A stretch of DNA of 64,000 nucleotides from Lota lota (GCA_026745465.1 JACYXH010000175.1:4570001-4634000), one strand, 5' to 3'. Counted from the first letter of the stretch, positions 1-14,399 are shown. The notes: generated by a model not told the origin, from the sequence alone. Translations and numbers: made by a program.

Positions 1-906
1 TATGGCCGGTGCTCGGAAATGAAGAGAATTAATCGCAGGGCGAAGATGGATGGTTTCTAGAAAATGATGACGCCCAAGACCATGTGGGGTGGGGGCGGCG
101 GAGGGGGTGGGGGGGGGGGGGTGTAACTCCTTTAGGGGGGCACTCTTGGAGGGAAATAAGGGGTTCTGACACAATTACACACCTCCAGCCAGCAGCTGGG
201 ACAGAGGTGGGATAGAGTTTTCGGGCCAGATTGGTGTTATGAAATTCTGCGCACCTCCAACACAGCTGTGATGTCTCACCGCAAACCGTCTCACTATTCC
301 CAGTAATGCGTCCCCTCCCACTTGGTTTAAATAATGGCAGAATTGGGAAAATGGGTGGGCAGGCAGTGGGGGGTGAAGCTGTTCATCCACACACAGGCCT
401 ACTTGGTCAATGATGATAAATAGCTTATGGTCACCGGTCTCTTTTTCCATCAAGTCTTGACAGACATATTAACTACAACCCTGTGATAAAATGACTACAA
501 ATATGACTTATCATGAAAATTACAGCTGTTAATAAATCATGTAACAAAGAGAGAATGTACATGCATAATACAAACAAGACACATATCAGGAATAACATTT
601 AGAAAAAGTACTCAATAATACATTAAAATCCCGAAAAACTACTAAATATAATTTTAACAAAAACATAAATCTAAATTATATATATACTAATTTGATATTA
701 TTACTTGTTATTATATTTTGAGTAAACCAATATTAAAGACCGAAGGGGATGGGGAAGCCAAAATAGTGACGGCAAATGTCAAGAGGACCTTAGTTTTAGT
801 CCAATATAAACCATGATTGGTTAATGATGACCTCCTCCTGCACCCATACAGCCCCTTAAACAATCCTCCAGTTCCACCTCCCAACACCCACAGCATTTCT
901 GTTGTT

Positions 907-910
<4 letters not shown>

Positions 911-951
<41 letters not shown>

Positions 952-1154
952 ATGTGCGTGTGTGCACGCACATGTGTGTGTGTGTGTGTGTGTTTGTGTG
1001 CGCAGGTTTGTGTGTGAGGCAGAGAGAGAGAGAGTGCAAGTGTGTTGTAATAATGGAAGGCTAATTACCCACCTCCCGTGTCCCTGGACAGCGCCACAGT
1101 GTCTGGGTGAGGTCTGTGTGTGGGATGACTTCGTGGTGGTAATTAGGTTGATAC

Positions 1155-1196
<42 letters not shown>
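911..1196. repeat. (TG)n and (CA)n microsatellites in opposite orientation
   Basis: (TG)n at 911-947 and around 977-993, and (CA)n at 1155-1196, separated by about 160 bp. The arms could pair. More TG-rich imperfect repeat follows to about 1450. Confidence 0.9.
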
Positions 1197-1198
<2 letters not shown>

Positions 1199-1634
1199 CA
1201 GGCAGAAGCGTACTCGCGCAGACAAGATAAATGAAGGCTGGCCGGGTGTGTGTTGTTGGACAGTTGATTGGGCAGGTACGGAGGGAGTGTCTGGACTCCC
1301 CAGAGCATGACCACACTGATAATTATAAGTGTGTGTGTGTAAGAGTGTGTCTACACACGTCCACTCTCTCGTGTGCAATTGTGTGTCTGTGTGTCTACAC
1401 GTGTTCGCTCTCTTGTGTGTAATTGTGTGTGTGTGTGACTGTGTGTGTGTGGGGGAATGCATGGACCTCCACTAAGGAGGGGCTCAGAGCCCAAATTGCT
1501 GTCTCTTGTCTCATTGTCAGAGTGATTATGAAATATTGTTTAATTTACTGTGTGGTATAGAGTCTTCTGTGATTTTGATGAATCTGGGCTTTTATTTCTT
1601 CATTCTCTATATTGTCTAGTGGGCAGGCGTTAAG

Positions 1635-1669
<35 letters not shown>

Positions 1670-2010
1670 GTGTGTGGTATCAATGGGAACAGGCCTGTGA
1701 GATTTAACAAACCTTATAGTCGAGAAATACACATGTAATAAAAACGTTATGAATGATACTTCACTCACTCAGGCTGACACACTCGAAGGGGACATGCAAG
1801 GGGGGGTGGAGGTTGCCTCGCTCATGGGAACGGTACATCGCTTCATTCCCTTCTACAGTGCAGTAGTAGTTTCAAAGTAAGCTCTTAAATAAGCGAGATT
1901 GCTTTATGGGAAAGATCAGATTATCCACGCAGGCGGACATTGCGAGTGTTGAGCGTTGAAGAGTGTGAACAGACAAAGGAAAATGTGTTGTGTTTGTGTG
2001 GTGACAGAGC

Positions 2011-2013
2011 AAG

Positions 2014-2056
<43 letters not shown>

Positions 2057-2426
2057 ATGAAAGATATAAAGGAGTAGGCCACTCTAATTGATTATATGCC
2101 TATCGACAGGGACCTAGAATACAGGCACTCACTTTCTCCCTGATTGAATTAAACACCTTTTATGGGGCAAATCAATGGGACGGAGATGATGGGGGCGCGA
2201 AGGGAGAGAGGAAATGAGCATTATGATATGTAGGGGTGAGATGTGCCTCCCACATCTTCCCATGCTGCCCCTCTCTCTCTCTGCCACACTATCTATCTCC
2301 CTCTGCCTCGCTCTATCTATCCTTTATCTAGCCCACACCCATGCACACTCACACACACACACGATCTCTCTGTCTCTCTCCTCTCTCTGTCGTTCTCACA
2401 CTGCACTGTGTGCATGTACAAGACAT

Positions 2427-2488
<62 letters not shown>
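2011..2488. repeat. (GA)n and (CA)n microsatellites
   Basis: (GA)n at about 2015-2053 and a pure (CA)n of about 60 bp at 2427-2488, with CT-rich sequence between. Confidence 0.9.
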
Positions 2489-2489
<1 letters not shown>

Positions 2490-3798
2490 ATACCACACAG
2501 ACAAGAGGTCTGAAGCCATGTTGTAATTCAGGCAAATCAATGCTTTTACGGCATTTGGCCATGCCTAGCAATGAAGCACATTCAAAATAGGGACGCCAGG
2601 CAATATATGTCATGCGCTCATATCAATCATCATTACAGAGGCATGCTGGGACAAAGTGCCTCGTGCCTGGGTTCCAATCCTCCTTTTTTTTTTTTTTATA
2701 GTTTAATCGAAGATGAATAGTGAAAATAGGAGTGGATATCAAACACACACACATACACTAAGCAGAGGAGAGAAGCAGTGAAAATTGAATATGCGAATAA
2801 AGTGGATATTTCGTTTTTCTGACACATATGTGAAATGATTTTAATTATTTTAGCACGCGATGACAATGTCATTCTGGTACTCGACACATTAGCACCGCCA
2901 TGACAAGAGAGCAGAACCGCCCATGTCGGTGACGTCATCACCACAGAACTCAACACATGTGAGAGTCTCAGAGTCTTTGCAAATGGCACTGTCCCCTAAT
3001 TAGCAGGCGTGGAGCCATCCCTTTCCCTTCTGGCCAGCGCTTTCACAGACCCTCACTAGCTCAGCTCCGCTCTACCACGGACAGCATGACCTCATAAAGC
3101 CACAACTACCAGTCCAAATTACCCTCCTCATCCCAGGCCGCAGGGGGGTCCGGCAGGACTTCATTTGGTTACCAACCGGCCTCGCCTCCTGACCCCCTCC
3201 GCTCTAACAAACCGCAGTGCTAACTCCCTAACCCGGCCTCGGCCAATCAGCAAGGCAGCCGACACCGGGCAAACCAATTAAAGTGTCTAATGAGCGTCTT
3301 GTATAACAGCAACATGGCCATTACAGAGCGTTTCAAGGGAGTACGAGAGGTATCGAGTGCAGGGGCTGTGGGTTACGGTGTCACGGCTGATTAGTATTCA
3401 AGCAGTGTTCGGTTTCCACCCAGGTTTTGCAAGCGCCTCACTTCACTTGATCGAAGAACAACAGTTTTTTAAATCACCCACAATTCCAAACCTTTATCAA
3501 AAGCTTTTGAGAAGAATAATCAGCACTGACGTGGGGGGTTTTACGGTCATTTTGCCGATACAGGTAAACACATTTGAATAAATAAAGACATGTGCTCATG
3601 TGTTGGGGAAGTGTTTGAGAAACAAGTGATTTGACAGTATTACGCAGGCACTCAGTTTAATACCCAGCCGTTATAGTGCTAAAGGAATATGCCCAGGGCG
3701 CTACTTCCCTTTATTAGTCATTCACTGGGATTATGGACACATTGCTTCCATTACCTAAGAGAGAAGCAAGGGCTCTGTCCCACAGGGGACAGCCAAAT

Positions 3799-3829
3799 AA
3801 CCCTCTCTCACTCTCTCTCTCTTTCTCTC

Positions 3830-3890
<61 letters not shown>
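3799..3890. repeat. (CT)n microsatellite
   Basis: An uninterrupted (CT)n of about 55 bp at 3834-3889 with imperfect CT repeats before it, followed by CA-rich sequence to 4030. Confidence 0.9.
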
Positions 3891-3893
<3 letters not shown>

Positions 3894-4900
3894 CTGCATA
3901 CATTTAGGCATCACTGTACACAAACACACAGACACACAGACACAAACATGTACAAAAACCCACAGGCACATACACCTTCATATGTATTCTCACATAAACA
4001 CACACAAACACACACACACACATACACATATCAACGTATACAGACCAGCATCATTACAAACACAGGCCAGATGAACCCTTTTTACCAGCAGGATAATGTA
4101 ATCAATACTGCAGCTAAATAAATTGCAAACACAGATCCATTATAAAGTGGCTGACAGACTTGTTGACTGACTTTCCATTTTACCTGTGTGCATAAATTCC
4201 ACCCCTCCACACTCTATCAGTCATCCCACTTTGTTAGACTGCCTGTTAAACTGTTCCATTATATAGCTACCTCTCTTTATCTCTCTGAGAGCTTCCCTCT
4301 TTCTCCATCTCATTTTCAATCCATGGCAATCCTCCTGATTTTCTTCTGCTCTTTGATATGAACATGCCAGGAATAGGTGTGGTGTGGGGTGGGGTCACAC
4401 ACACACACACACACACTTAACAGCACCAATGCTCCAGTCACATTTCCACACATGCACACACCCAACGAGACGGATGGACGGTTGTCCAGAGAGAGAGAGA
4501 GAGAGAGAGAGAAGAAAAAAAGGATAGAGAGAATGATTGGATTTGTTCTGTAGAGCTACTATGGGTGAGAATACATGTATCAAAGTAAATCAATTACCGA
4601 TCGATCGGGCCTCCTCAATTTGCATGAATCAAACGGTACAGGAGACGGAGTGTCGTGTCCGGTTGCTCCTCTCTCTGCTTATTTCATTGTCGTTCACCAT
4701 CCTTCTCTGACACAGATGAAGCGTGCCTTCACCTTGGTGGTTTCTGTCTCACCCTTTCACCCCCCCCGCCCCCCCATCCTCTTCCGTCTTCCTCAAACAG
4801 GCCTTGACTTTGGTTTGACATTGTTTAAACCCATACATTCTGGGGTGTCGTTTAGTTTGCGAGCATCATGACTACATGTCCAACAGCAGACTGAATATTG

Positions 4901-5278
4901 TTAGCCTGGTGAGACCATCCTGATCTCTGAGTTCACATCCTGTTTCATCCCTGCTCATCGGTCTGGACTCGATCCCGTTGAAAGCTTTTTCCAAAATTAA
5001 AAAGATGCTAGGACCAATCAGCCGTCGGGGTAAGGAGCACCGCAGTCTGTCGAATGAAAAAACCAATGGCGGCGTCCGAGGAGTGTAGCAATCAAAACTG
5101 TGGAGGTTTTACTCAGATTAGAACGTTTTTTGTTTTACTTAAAGGCAGATTTGGCAAGAGCGAAGAGAGCACGAGCTGTGATTGGCTGGAGTTGTTCATC
5201 AATTTCTGCCCAGCCAAGGTCAGACTGATACTAATTGTGAAACCCAAACGCGAATATCCAAATGGTCTCACGAGGCTA
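4901..5278. mobile_element. hAT-like MITE with 8-bp target-site duplication
   Basis: A 378-bp non-coding element. Its ends are near-perfect inverted repeats: TAGCCTGGTGAGACCAT at the left, and the reverse complement of TAGCCTCGTGAGACCAT at the right. The flanks carry a perfect 8-bp direct repeat GAATATTG (4893-4900 and 5279-5286). An 8-bp duplication is typical of the hAT superfamily. No transposase is encoded, so it is non-autonomous. The exact end could shift by one base. Confidence 0.75.
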
Positions 5279-5698
5279 GAATATTGTATCATTCCATTGT
5301 TTTAAATACAAATAATTTGTCAAAAAGGGTTTGAAAGTCTCTTCATCTCTATGATTATGATGTAAGTGCCACTCGGACAAATGTCCCAAACCCCCAAAAA
5401 AGACCCTGCTTGAAACAAATTAGATTGGCCCTTCGAAATTACGTTAAGTGGAAATTCATGTTTGAGTTTTTGTCTTTTCAGAGATCTGAGATAAATGGGC
5501 AGGAAAACATGAGCAGTGGAAAGTTTCCGCCTATTGACATCAATTCTCAGAATTGCGTACTAACAAATCTTGTTTTATATCCTCCATCATGCACTGAGTC
5601 TATAGGCTAATGTGTCTCCAGTCATTAGAGCCAATACATAGTGATTGACATCCAGTTAAAGAGCACCTTCTGTGCATTACTAATCACAAGACCTGCCT

Positions 5699-6020
5699 TG
5701 ACACACACGCACACACGCATACGCACACACATACACACACACGCACACGTACAAGCACACGCATACACTTACACACACATATACATACACACACATACCT
5801 ACATACACACACACACACACACACACATACACACAAACACACACATACACATGCACAACCAACATGCACACCTACGTATGCACACACACACGCACACATA
5901 CACAAAGGCTCTCTCACACACAAACACACACTCTATCTCCCATACTCACACACACACACTCACACACCCGCACACACCTTAATATTTACTCACTTAAACA
6001 CACAAACACACAGAGCCAAA
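5699..6020. repeat. Imperfect (CA)n field
   Basis: About 320 bp of interrupted CA/CGCA/CATA repeats. Reading frames across it are composition artefacts. Confidence 0.85.
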
Positions 6021-8139
6021 CACTCACTCTCCTAAACCCCACAACGTGGGCATAAATTTCTCCAGCTGTGACTCCCGAGACAAATAGTCCATAAAAGTGC
6101 CATGGGAGTTCACACACGTTCCTGGCACAATCAAATCAATTTCCTCTAAGTAGCCATAAACATGTTCTCCTTTAAAAGGTGTAAGAACGGTCCCATTATA
6201 CCAGGCCCCGCAGCCTCCTCCTCAGCCCCGCAGGCCCCTCCGCAGGGGTCAGCACCCAGGTCTGATCCGTCTCACTCTGCCCCATCCATCTCTGACCCAG
6301 AGAGAGATCAGAGCAGCAGCCACGTCCAAACCTTCTGATCACAGGCCTACGTCCATTAATCAGTAGCAAGCACGCTGGTGACAAAGAGCCGGCCCGACAG
6401 GGGGTCAGAGTTCCAGAGGGCTTAGTCCCGTTTTCCACTACTTTCTGGGTCCGTGATGCCCTCCAGGCGTGTGGGTCTATTGGTGCTCTTGTAGCCTTGA
6501 AATAATAAAACCCACACTTCATTTGGTAGGTTTGCACAGAATGCTCCCGATCCATCTATATATCACGAGCCTTCTACGTATTTGTGTTGTATGTGTTCCT
6601 CTTTTAGCATTCTTTACCTATACTTGGTTGTTTGCTCCATTGTAATGCAGCGACTGTTGGGGTGCTCGAAACACAATCACCCGGGATGTCCCCCCACGGT
6701 GAATGATTGTAATTGTAATTGACTCAAACCAGTTTTTGCATATTAACCGCATGTGAAGACCCCCTTCCCCCCCAAGCCCTGTAACCCCATCCCTGATAAC
6801 TCTCGCCTGCGACTCTCTTCTAAACCTTGGACCCCTTTGCTTGCACTCATGGGAATTAACACTCAACTCAGACAAATCCAGTTAATATTCAATGGCTCAT
6901 TAAAGATTGATTGGAAGGCAGCCGTAAAAGGGGGGGGAAATCACATACATATAAGGACACCAAATCCTGCCGCCTTGGAGCTTGTAATTGTTCTTTATGG
7001 GGATGCTTCGGCCCGACTGCTCCCACGGCCCTAGTTAGCAAAAGGTAGTGCTACTACACCTGTCTGAGGGGTGGAGGGCTATGATCAGGCACATGTCGAC
7101 CAATACCTATCCAGGCTATAAACACCAGACTGGGGCAATCATGCCTGGGATTGCCCCCCAGAGAGAGCAGTTCATTTCCAGTGCTGAAATATTCAGTACT
7201 CTGAGCGTACCCTTAAGAGGCTGTAGAAGTCTTGGTAACACGGTAATCCCTCCACATCCAAACGCTAGAGCAGCTTTGTGTTGATGCCAGCGAGGTCCTG
7301 TTATTGTTGCATGCAATACAATCTTCATTTATGGTAAGACATGGTACCTTCCCTAGTATCATTGATGGTTTCGTACATTTTAATGGGTTTTTCTGGTCAG
7401 CACATGTTTTTTACCTAACGCAGAAGACCGGCTTTATTCATTTGAATCAGTGTCTTCATTGTAGTCTTTCTTTGATAAACCTTTACTCGTTACACATCTC
7501 TTTCTCTCCCTCTACCTCTGTCTCTCCTTCCCCCCCTCCCTCTCCCTCTCTCTCTCTCTTGCTCCCCGTCTCTCTTAACCTGACCCCTGTTACCCTTCTG
7601 GTTTCCCAGGAGCCCCTAGTAACGGCAACACAACAAACACAATTTCTCTAATGTCATTTGCAGCACGGATGAAGGGGAGAGAAAGTCCCAGCTGTCAGAG
7701 CCACCTCAGCTCCACTCCGGGAAACGCGACCCGACACATGACAGATTCTTAGGTTTGTACGAACGGACAGCTCCCAAGCCCCCTTCCACCACCCCCACCC
7801 CCTCCAACGCACCACTTTCCCTTCACCTTACCCAGACTGTATTTTCTTACCGTATTTCCTTATTGCGGCCCTACTCGACTTAGGCCTTCCGTTCCTCTAC
7901 TTAATCCACACGCACCCTTCCCATCCCCCTCCCCCCACCAAGTCACACTCAGACTCACTTCCCCCGTGTTAAATGGGCATAAAATGAATGCATTATTAAA
8001 TGTGAGTGGACAGTCAAATTACCACTCCCGTCACATCAAGTCAGGCTGTCAAATCACCTGGCTCGCGCTCCTATGGATATCAGACGCGAATGTGAGGCCT
8101 GGACGAAGCCTGAACAACCTAGAAGTAGGGAAAGTGTGT

Positions 8140-8310
8140 AGAGTGTAGTGGCCAGGGCGTTGGACCCTCAGCTGAAAGGTTCTGGATTGAATCCCCAATG
8201 TCCACAGCCTACCTGTAGGCCTTATAGAGCAGGTCATGAATCTCCTTAATGACTTGTATCTGAACTAAGTATTTTGTATCAATGTGCCTACAAAATAGTT
8301 AGTGCAACTA
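8140..8310 (+). mobile_element. tRNA-derived SINE, diverged
   Basis: It carries a pol III A-box-like start (TAGTGGCCAGGGCGTTGG, 8146-8163) and a B-box-like segment (GGTTCTGGATTGAATCC, 8178-8194), then a tRNA-unrelated body. The head closely resembles the SINE at 53575-53760. The 3' end is diverged and only approximate. Confidence 0.65.
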
Positions 8311-9304
8311 TAAGTCTTCTATTTGCCGCTTTTGTACAAGCTGTAAAAATAAATTTTGCACATGTATGTTTTTTATATTTCTTTTTCATCGTCTACTGTA
8401 TATATCTACTGGCTTCAGCCTGGGCCTCTGGTTGTTCGTAAAGGCATCGTAAAGGAAGGAGGTAGGGGCCTCTCAATCACCCAGCCAATCAATGGAGATG
8501 ATTGGACCAGTGAACAGGAACACATTGGGTTAACACCTTCAACCTGAGCTGTTCCTGATGCGACCCACAGCCACCCAGAGTGTGCTCACATTCCATTTGT
8601 CACTGCAGTTTTTCACTGGATCGTGGGGTGAAGATTGAGTAGCCCACCATGGAAATATGATTTTCAATACACATTGTTAACTCGCCGGGGAAAGGCTTTT
8701 GCCAAATTCCATCAAAGTGTGCAACTGTGTATTAAATGACTATCAAAAGGCCAGCCATCGTTTTTCATGCCATAACCATGGGGCGCCCCAGGGCCAGCTC
8801 TGCTATAATAACAAAGAAGGCTGTTGCTATTGATCCACCATGAAAATGTGTTGACACTGGCTATTCATAGTGTGGTGGACAAATAGTAGTGGTAGGACAA
8901 CAGGGTGTTTGGAATATGGACTCATGGTTAGTATATCATTGGGCTGAGTGGCACGTGCAAGGGGGGGGTGAGGGGGGTGGTGAGGTGAATACAGCCACAT
9001 GCTTTTTTCGTTGTTGTACAGACGGAGTCATTTTCTTCCCACGCTACAAGCCACGGACTCGCTGCTCCGCTGCATGGCTCCGTATGGGAGCAGGTGGGTG
9101 CTGGGCCCTGAGTGGGCGACAGAGGGGGTCCGAGTAGGCGGTGGGTCACGGAGCTGGGCTTGACGAAACATCGGAATCCCCCACCTCAAAGAATGGCCGG
9201 CTGAATGTGGTCCTCGGTGTGTAGGAAGGAAGCTGGTTAAAGTTTAACCAGCCCCATCCTGTTCTCCCAACTTTCCATCAGCCTGCCAGGCCCAGCCCCG
9301 TAGA

Positions 9305-9312
9305 CCCCCCCC

Positions 9313-9343
<31 letters not shown>

Positions 9344-9350
9344 ACACACA
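9305..9350. repeat. Composite poly(C)25-(CA)n
   Basis: A run of 25 C (9305-9329) continues directly into (CA)n. The same composite arrangement occurs at 40846-40895 and, on the opposite strand, at 60958-61010. Confidence 0.9.
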
Positions 9351-10508
9351 ACATCCACCCCCATCCACCACCACTCCCTGTTAGGGACAGCAGTGATGGA
9401 TCGCCCCTGTCATTGTGTCCTGTGTTGGGACCGCAGCTAAGAAGGACCGGGGCTCCTTGTTAATCTGACCCTCAGAGCCAAAGTGGACAACAGAACACAA
9501 TATGATAACCCCCCCCACCACCACCCCTAACGCACCCCCTTGCCCCACGGCAAACACAAAAAAGGAGAACACATGGTATAACACAACTTTTCCTTTTTTT
9601 ATAACCTGATGGTCTATTCCACCCATGGCAGAAGCCGCCGGTCCTCATAAACTGCTATCAGAAAGTCACCCCTGCCCCCCTTTCTTCTCTTGGACCCCTT
9701 ATTGGCCAAGAGATAACAAAAGATCAGGGGTGCTGGGGGGAAATCAAAGCGTTGGAGAGAAATGAGGACCGTATGAGGGAGACGGTGAGCAGCTGTGTAG
9801 ACTGACAGCCCGCGGTTCACATGAGTAATGGCGCCGGAGGAGTCCGTGCTATTGATGAGCGATCAGTCATGTGCTGAGGCGGGCCCTCCGATCGCGGCCA
9901 TGTGCTCGCTTCCACGGTGTCTTCTTATAGGGTGACGCCGACTCGGCGTCACCTGTCTTCGACCGTAAGAAAGTGATACATCAACCGGAATGGCTTTGAA
10001 ATGGCTTGGGGATTTTGTGGGGGGTGAATAAATAAACAATACACAGCGATGTATGACGTGTGAATATTCGGCACACTGTAGGCCTGTACCTTCACTCGGT
10101 CGTTTTTGTCAACTTTTGTAGAGATACTTTGCCGAACGTCTTTTTTCTTATTCCGTAAACCTTTTTATTGCAGCCATTTTGTGTTCCTTGAACGTGCAAA
10201 CTTAATAAGCTGGTGCACTTATCTCTTTATGATATGTGCCAGTGCTTTGTGGTTTCACTACACATTAGAGTAGATAATCCAGCTTTCAAATTATTATTTA
10301 ATTGATGACGACAACAATAAGTACAATAAGCGAGTTCCTTAAGAGTCAGAGACAATCAGAGACCCAAATCAAAACACAGGGAATTGCCTTCGACTGCCTA
10401 AGTGCTCATCTGTTTCCCTCATGATCATACGATATGACGGAAGAAAGAAATATAACGCTGATTTGTAATTGCCCTCCCTCATCCTTGTTTCCGTTTTTCC
10501 CTCGGGGT

Positions 10509-10534
10509 GGGGGGGGGGGGGGGGGGGGGGGGGG
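10509..10534. repeat. Poly(G) tract, 26 bp
   Basis: A run of 26 G after CTCGGGGT. Similar runs occur at 12880-12906, 16703-16739 and 26183-26209. Confidence 0.85.
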
Positions 10535-10799
10535 TCGGTTAGCCAAGGTAATTTCTATCTGTTGGTTAAGGAAACACGGTGTCACGGTCTTACAAGGGAA
10601 CGTAATCGTGTGATGGACACGGGTCAAACTCACCATTTTGCAAGGAGAGGGGAAAAAAAGAGGAAAAAAGTGAATCTGTTCATCTTGCCTCTGTGACAGG
10701 GGGGTCAGCCGCAGCCATCTGTGTCTGGGCGTGAAGACATGGGGGACAGGACAGAGAGGGGGATGGGACCCTGACGGAGGACGGGCACACATGTGTGTA

Positions 10800-10834
<35 letters not shown>

Positions 10835-11847
10835 GCGGAGAGGGTTTGCCTCAACACGCGCTGGACCGCTCTCTCTCTCCCCCTCTGGCTCCCTTTCTCC
10901 CTCTCTCTCAGTTGACTCTGAGAATGTGTTTACGAGGGGACAAGTCCACCAAGACCAATCCATCAAACGGGCCCAAATACGCCCTGTGCCTCTGTTGACA
11001 CGGGGTTAACAACTTGACACTGGCAGAGGTGGGCACGGCCGGGGGGGCAAAACCCAGACAGAGAGAGAGATGGATTGGTTTGTGATCGACGTTCAATTTG
11101 AATTATTGCAAATATTTCCATTTAGCGGAGAATCAGGCGCATGATCTGTGTGATCTCTCTATAATTGCGAGGGACTTCCTCGTGCATTGTGGACGAATTA
11201 AAGGTTGTTCTCGCCCATCCATCCATTGCGCTGTTCGTAGTTTCATTTGTGTCATATTTGTAGTTGTGATTGTACGCATCCTTGTCCAGGGAAGGTATTG
11301 GGTGAACGTCATCCAGTAGTTCTCCATGAATCTCTCTTCTTCCTTGTAATAATCGAGCATTATCACACATTACAACACCCAAACATCTCACTAATGTGAG
11401 ACTGATCAATTCTGGGGCTTTCATGATTGCAAAACTTTAAATGTACATTGATTTAAAGGCTTTTCTGTGGACCGTATGTGGAAAACACAATCCGTGCATT
11501 AAGTTGTAAATTACAGTGAATGAACAGGGTCAGGATGTTGGAAAACCACACATACACACACGCACACAACCAGCCAATAGCACTTGAAGAAGGTAAGTAC
11601 ATTTGCGTGGGGGAATGTATGGCAGAGGGGTGTAGGTAGAAGGCGCAGGGGAAATGTAGCATAATCTCCTGCCTGGGCTATGTTATCGGCTGGGCTTTTT
11701 AACACAGGGGCCAATTTAATTGCACTTAAAGCAGAATGGCAGAACATCAATCTTGATGAGTAGATCTGCATCACAGTTCTCCTAAGACCAATCTATCACC
11801 AGCCCTGCCCCACCTTACGTCCCACCACCACTCACAGTATCAAACAT

Positions 11848-11891
<44 letters not shown>

Positions 11892-12879
11892 CATGCACTT
11901 ACTCGTCATGTGTTTTAATAATTTCATAAATACACACTTTTTCTACGCATATTTTTTCAAAAGCTACCATATTAAAGTATTCTTCAGAAGTAGTATTCTT
12001 CAGAATTGGAGCAAGGTGGGGTTGTCTCTGGTGAGTCAAGAGTGTCTGGAGAGTTGGGGCCCTGATTATCTTCCCCAGCTGGGAGCAGGTGGGGACGCTT
12101 TTCTTTTCGCACACTGCCTTGTAATACCACACTAGCATGTGAGAGTCTGTGTGTATGGATACTGTACACCGCCCCTTACTGGAACAGCTCGACACCTGGA
12201 TGGCAAACACAGCACACAGAGTGATATAATATCATACTCAGTGTTGCAACTTTCTTAATGCACCCTCCAGTGCTATGAAATTTTAAAATGGAGCGTTCAA
12301 CTACATTTAGAGCTCGAGGGTGGGGGTGATGACGCCATACCATGTGCTGCTGGGAGTAAACAAACGTTTAGCCGTAATCTTACACTGAGAGACGTGGATG
12401 AAAGCCTCCTTTTGTTAAAGTGCAAATGAAAGGGGAAGTGGACACAGGCATTAAGGCCAAAGCCGATGGTTCTGTGGTTTGGACAACGGTAACTACCTCC
12501 TGTGCAATAAGCATCTCAAACTCTTAGTGGCTGAAGAAACACTTAAATACAGAGACTCCTGGCCTCATCCAGGCCATAAAGTAAGAAGGAGACTAAGCTG
12601 GCGTTGAGAGCTAGGGACACACAACCTACAAGGAGGAGTAATGATCCCTTAATGTGGTGGTCTTTCCCCACTCCTTACATTAGCAGGGATAATAAATGAG
12701 ACTCGGGCATCGCAAGCATAAACTTTTCATGACCCACCTAACCAGCCTTATCAAATGTGGATGTGATTACCCCAGCAGGTGACAGATAGAGAGACGGATG
12801 GGCCCAGAGCAAAGTGAAGGATAGGGTGCACGAGAGGAGAAGGGGAAAGTGATGATGCGTTTATGGGCTGGGGGGGGGT

Positions 12880-12906
12880 GGGGGGGGGGGGGGGGGGGGG
12901 GGGGGG
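12880..12906. repeat. Poly(G) tract, 27 bp
   Basis: A run of 27 G preceded by G8T. Exact length is uncertain, as such runs are error-prone in sequencing. Confidence 0.85.
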
Positions 12907-13306
12907 TTGATGTGGATACAGAACAACAACAACGGGAGGAGAAATGGTATCAAAGTAGAATTCCACGGACTGAAGGTTGTGAATAGGAAACGGAGGAGGA
13001 GACTGGGGTGAGAGATGGGTGTAGAATGAAGGAGGTGAGGAGTGGGAGGAAGGGGGGTTTCCCGGCTAGAATCCCGGTAAGCTGCTGCTGAATGGGGCGG
13101 TAAGATGGAGTGGACAGGCTGTATGGGCCAGCGTGAATGGTGTCTTTCACCTCTACATGATAACTTTGATCCCGCCTGTTTCCACACACCAGTCAGCAAT
13201 ATTGTTAAGCAGCAGTTGGTTAATACTTTAACCGACTCCTGGTATGTAGACAAAAGACAGGGATTACAACCCCCTACAACCACAACCACCAACTCTCTGT
13301 CTTCAT

Positions 13307-13334
13307 CCAATGCTACATGCTACTGTAGCATTGG
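13307..13334. other. 10-bp stem hairpin
   Basis: CCAATGCTAC, an 8-nt loop, then the exact reverse complement GTAGCATTGG. Confidence 0.85.
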
Positions 13335-14364
13335 TGATATACAGTAGGTGTAGTGGAGAGAGACAGAGAGACAGAGAGAGGGAGAGAGAGAGAGGCAGGC
13401 TGTGAAGACATGGCTTTCTTTCTTAAGAAAATAAAGTCTTGCAAACATACAAGTTAAACAACCCTGCATGAACCTAATGTTAAATCAGCATAATATTAAC
13501 AATATAAATATCATTATTTGTCATTTCCGTCCCGGTTACTCTCATCCTGGTTGTTGTTTTTTTATTCACACTGAGATTCCCACAGTTGTGTTAATTTATT
13601 TTTATTCATGTAACGGTATTAGCCATTACATGAATTAGAGACTTCTATTAAATTAATGCCGTCCCAATATTTAGAAACCACATCAACGTCTGGGCCAATT
13701 TAGCTGTATAAATGATCATGTCGGATGCATGCTAAATACTGTATTTGTGACATGTAGCTTGTTCATGCCTCATTAACAAATAGGCGGGCTATGGAGAGAT
13801 CAGATTATAGGCAATTAAAATGACAAAAACACACCATAATTCCTAACGGCAGCACTAATAGAAGCCTAAATGTGTACCTGCCAGCTCTCTACACATGGCT
13901 CCTCCCTCTAATCAACCCCCCCCCCCGCCCCTCCAGCTCAGCTGTGGTTTTGGAATCATTAACCTGGCCGTGAGAGAGGGCTTCGCTGGCAGAACACTGA
14001 GCTATTGTGCTTCCTGTCACCTACAGGAAGTCCAGGCTTCCCCTTGTTGTCGGAGTAGAGCCCCTCTCCATGATGAGCGATGACAAATTCATTTTTTATC
14101 TGAGGGATTTTGTTTGCAATCAACTTCAGCACTTGTTTTGAGCACTTCTTGAAGTTTCACTTCAGAAATTGCAACACAGAGGAAATGCATAACGATCTTA
14201 TTAAATATTAAGTAAATATCAATTTGCAATAATTCTTCCACAAAAAGTAATGGACAGGTTTATAAGATATGTGGACTTGTGTTTGTGTGTCTGTGTGTCT
14301 GTGCATGTGTGTGTAAGTGTGTGTGTCAGCGGGGCGTGAGTGTTCATGCGTGCGCGTACACTCA

Positions 14365-14399
<35 letters not shown>

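Noticed and set aside
856-1462. Overlapping reading frames on both strands rich in HT/CV repeats
   Set aside because: They are translations of (CA)n/(TG)n microsatellites, with no splice context or homology.
10406-10966. A 186-codon minus frame with polyproline
   Set aside because: Polyproline comes from a poly(G) run; the rest matches nothing and has no splice sites fitting a gene.
12861-13310. A 149-codon minus frame ending in polyproline
   Set aside because: Same cause, a G27 run; no family resemblance.
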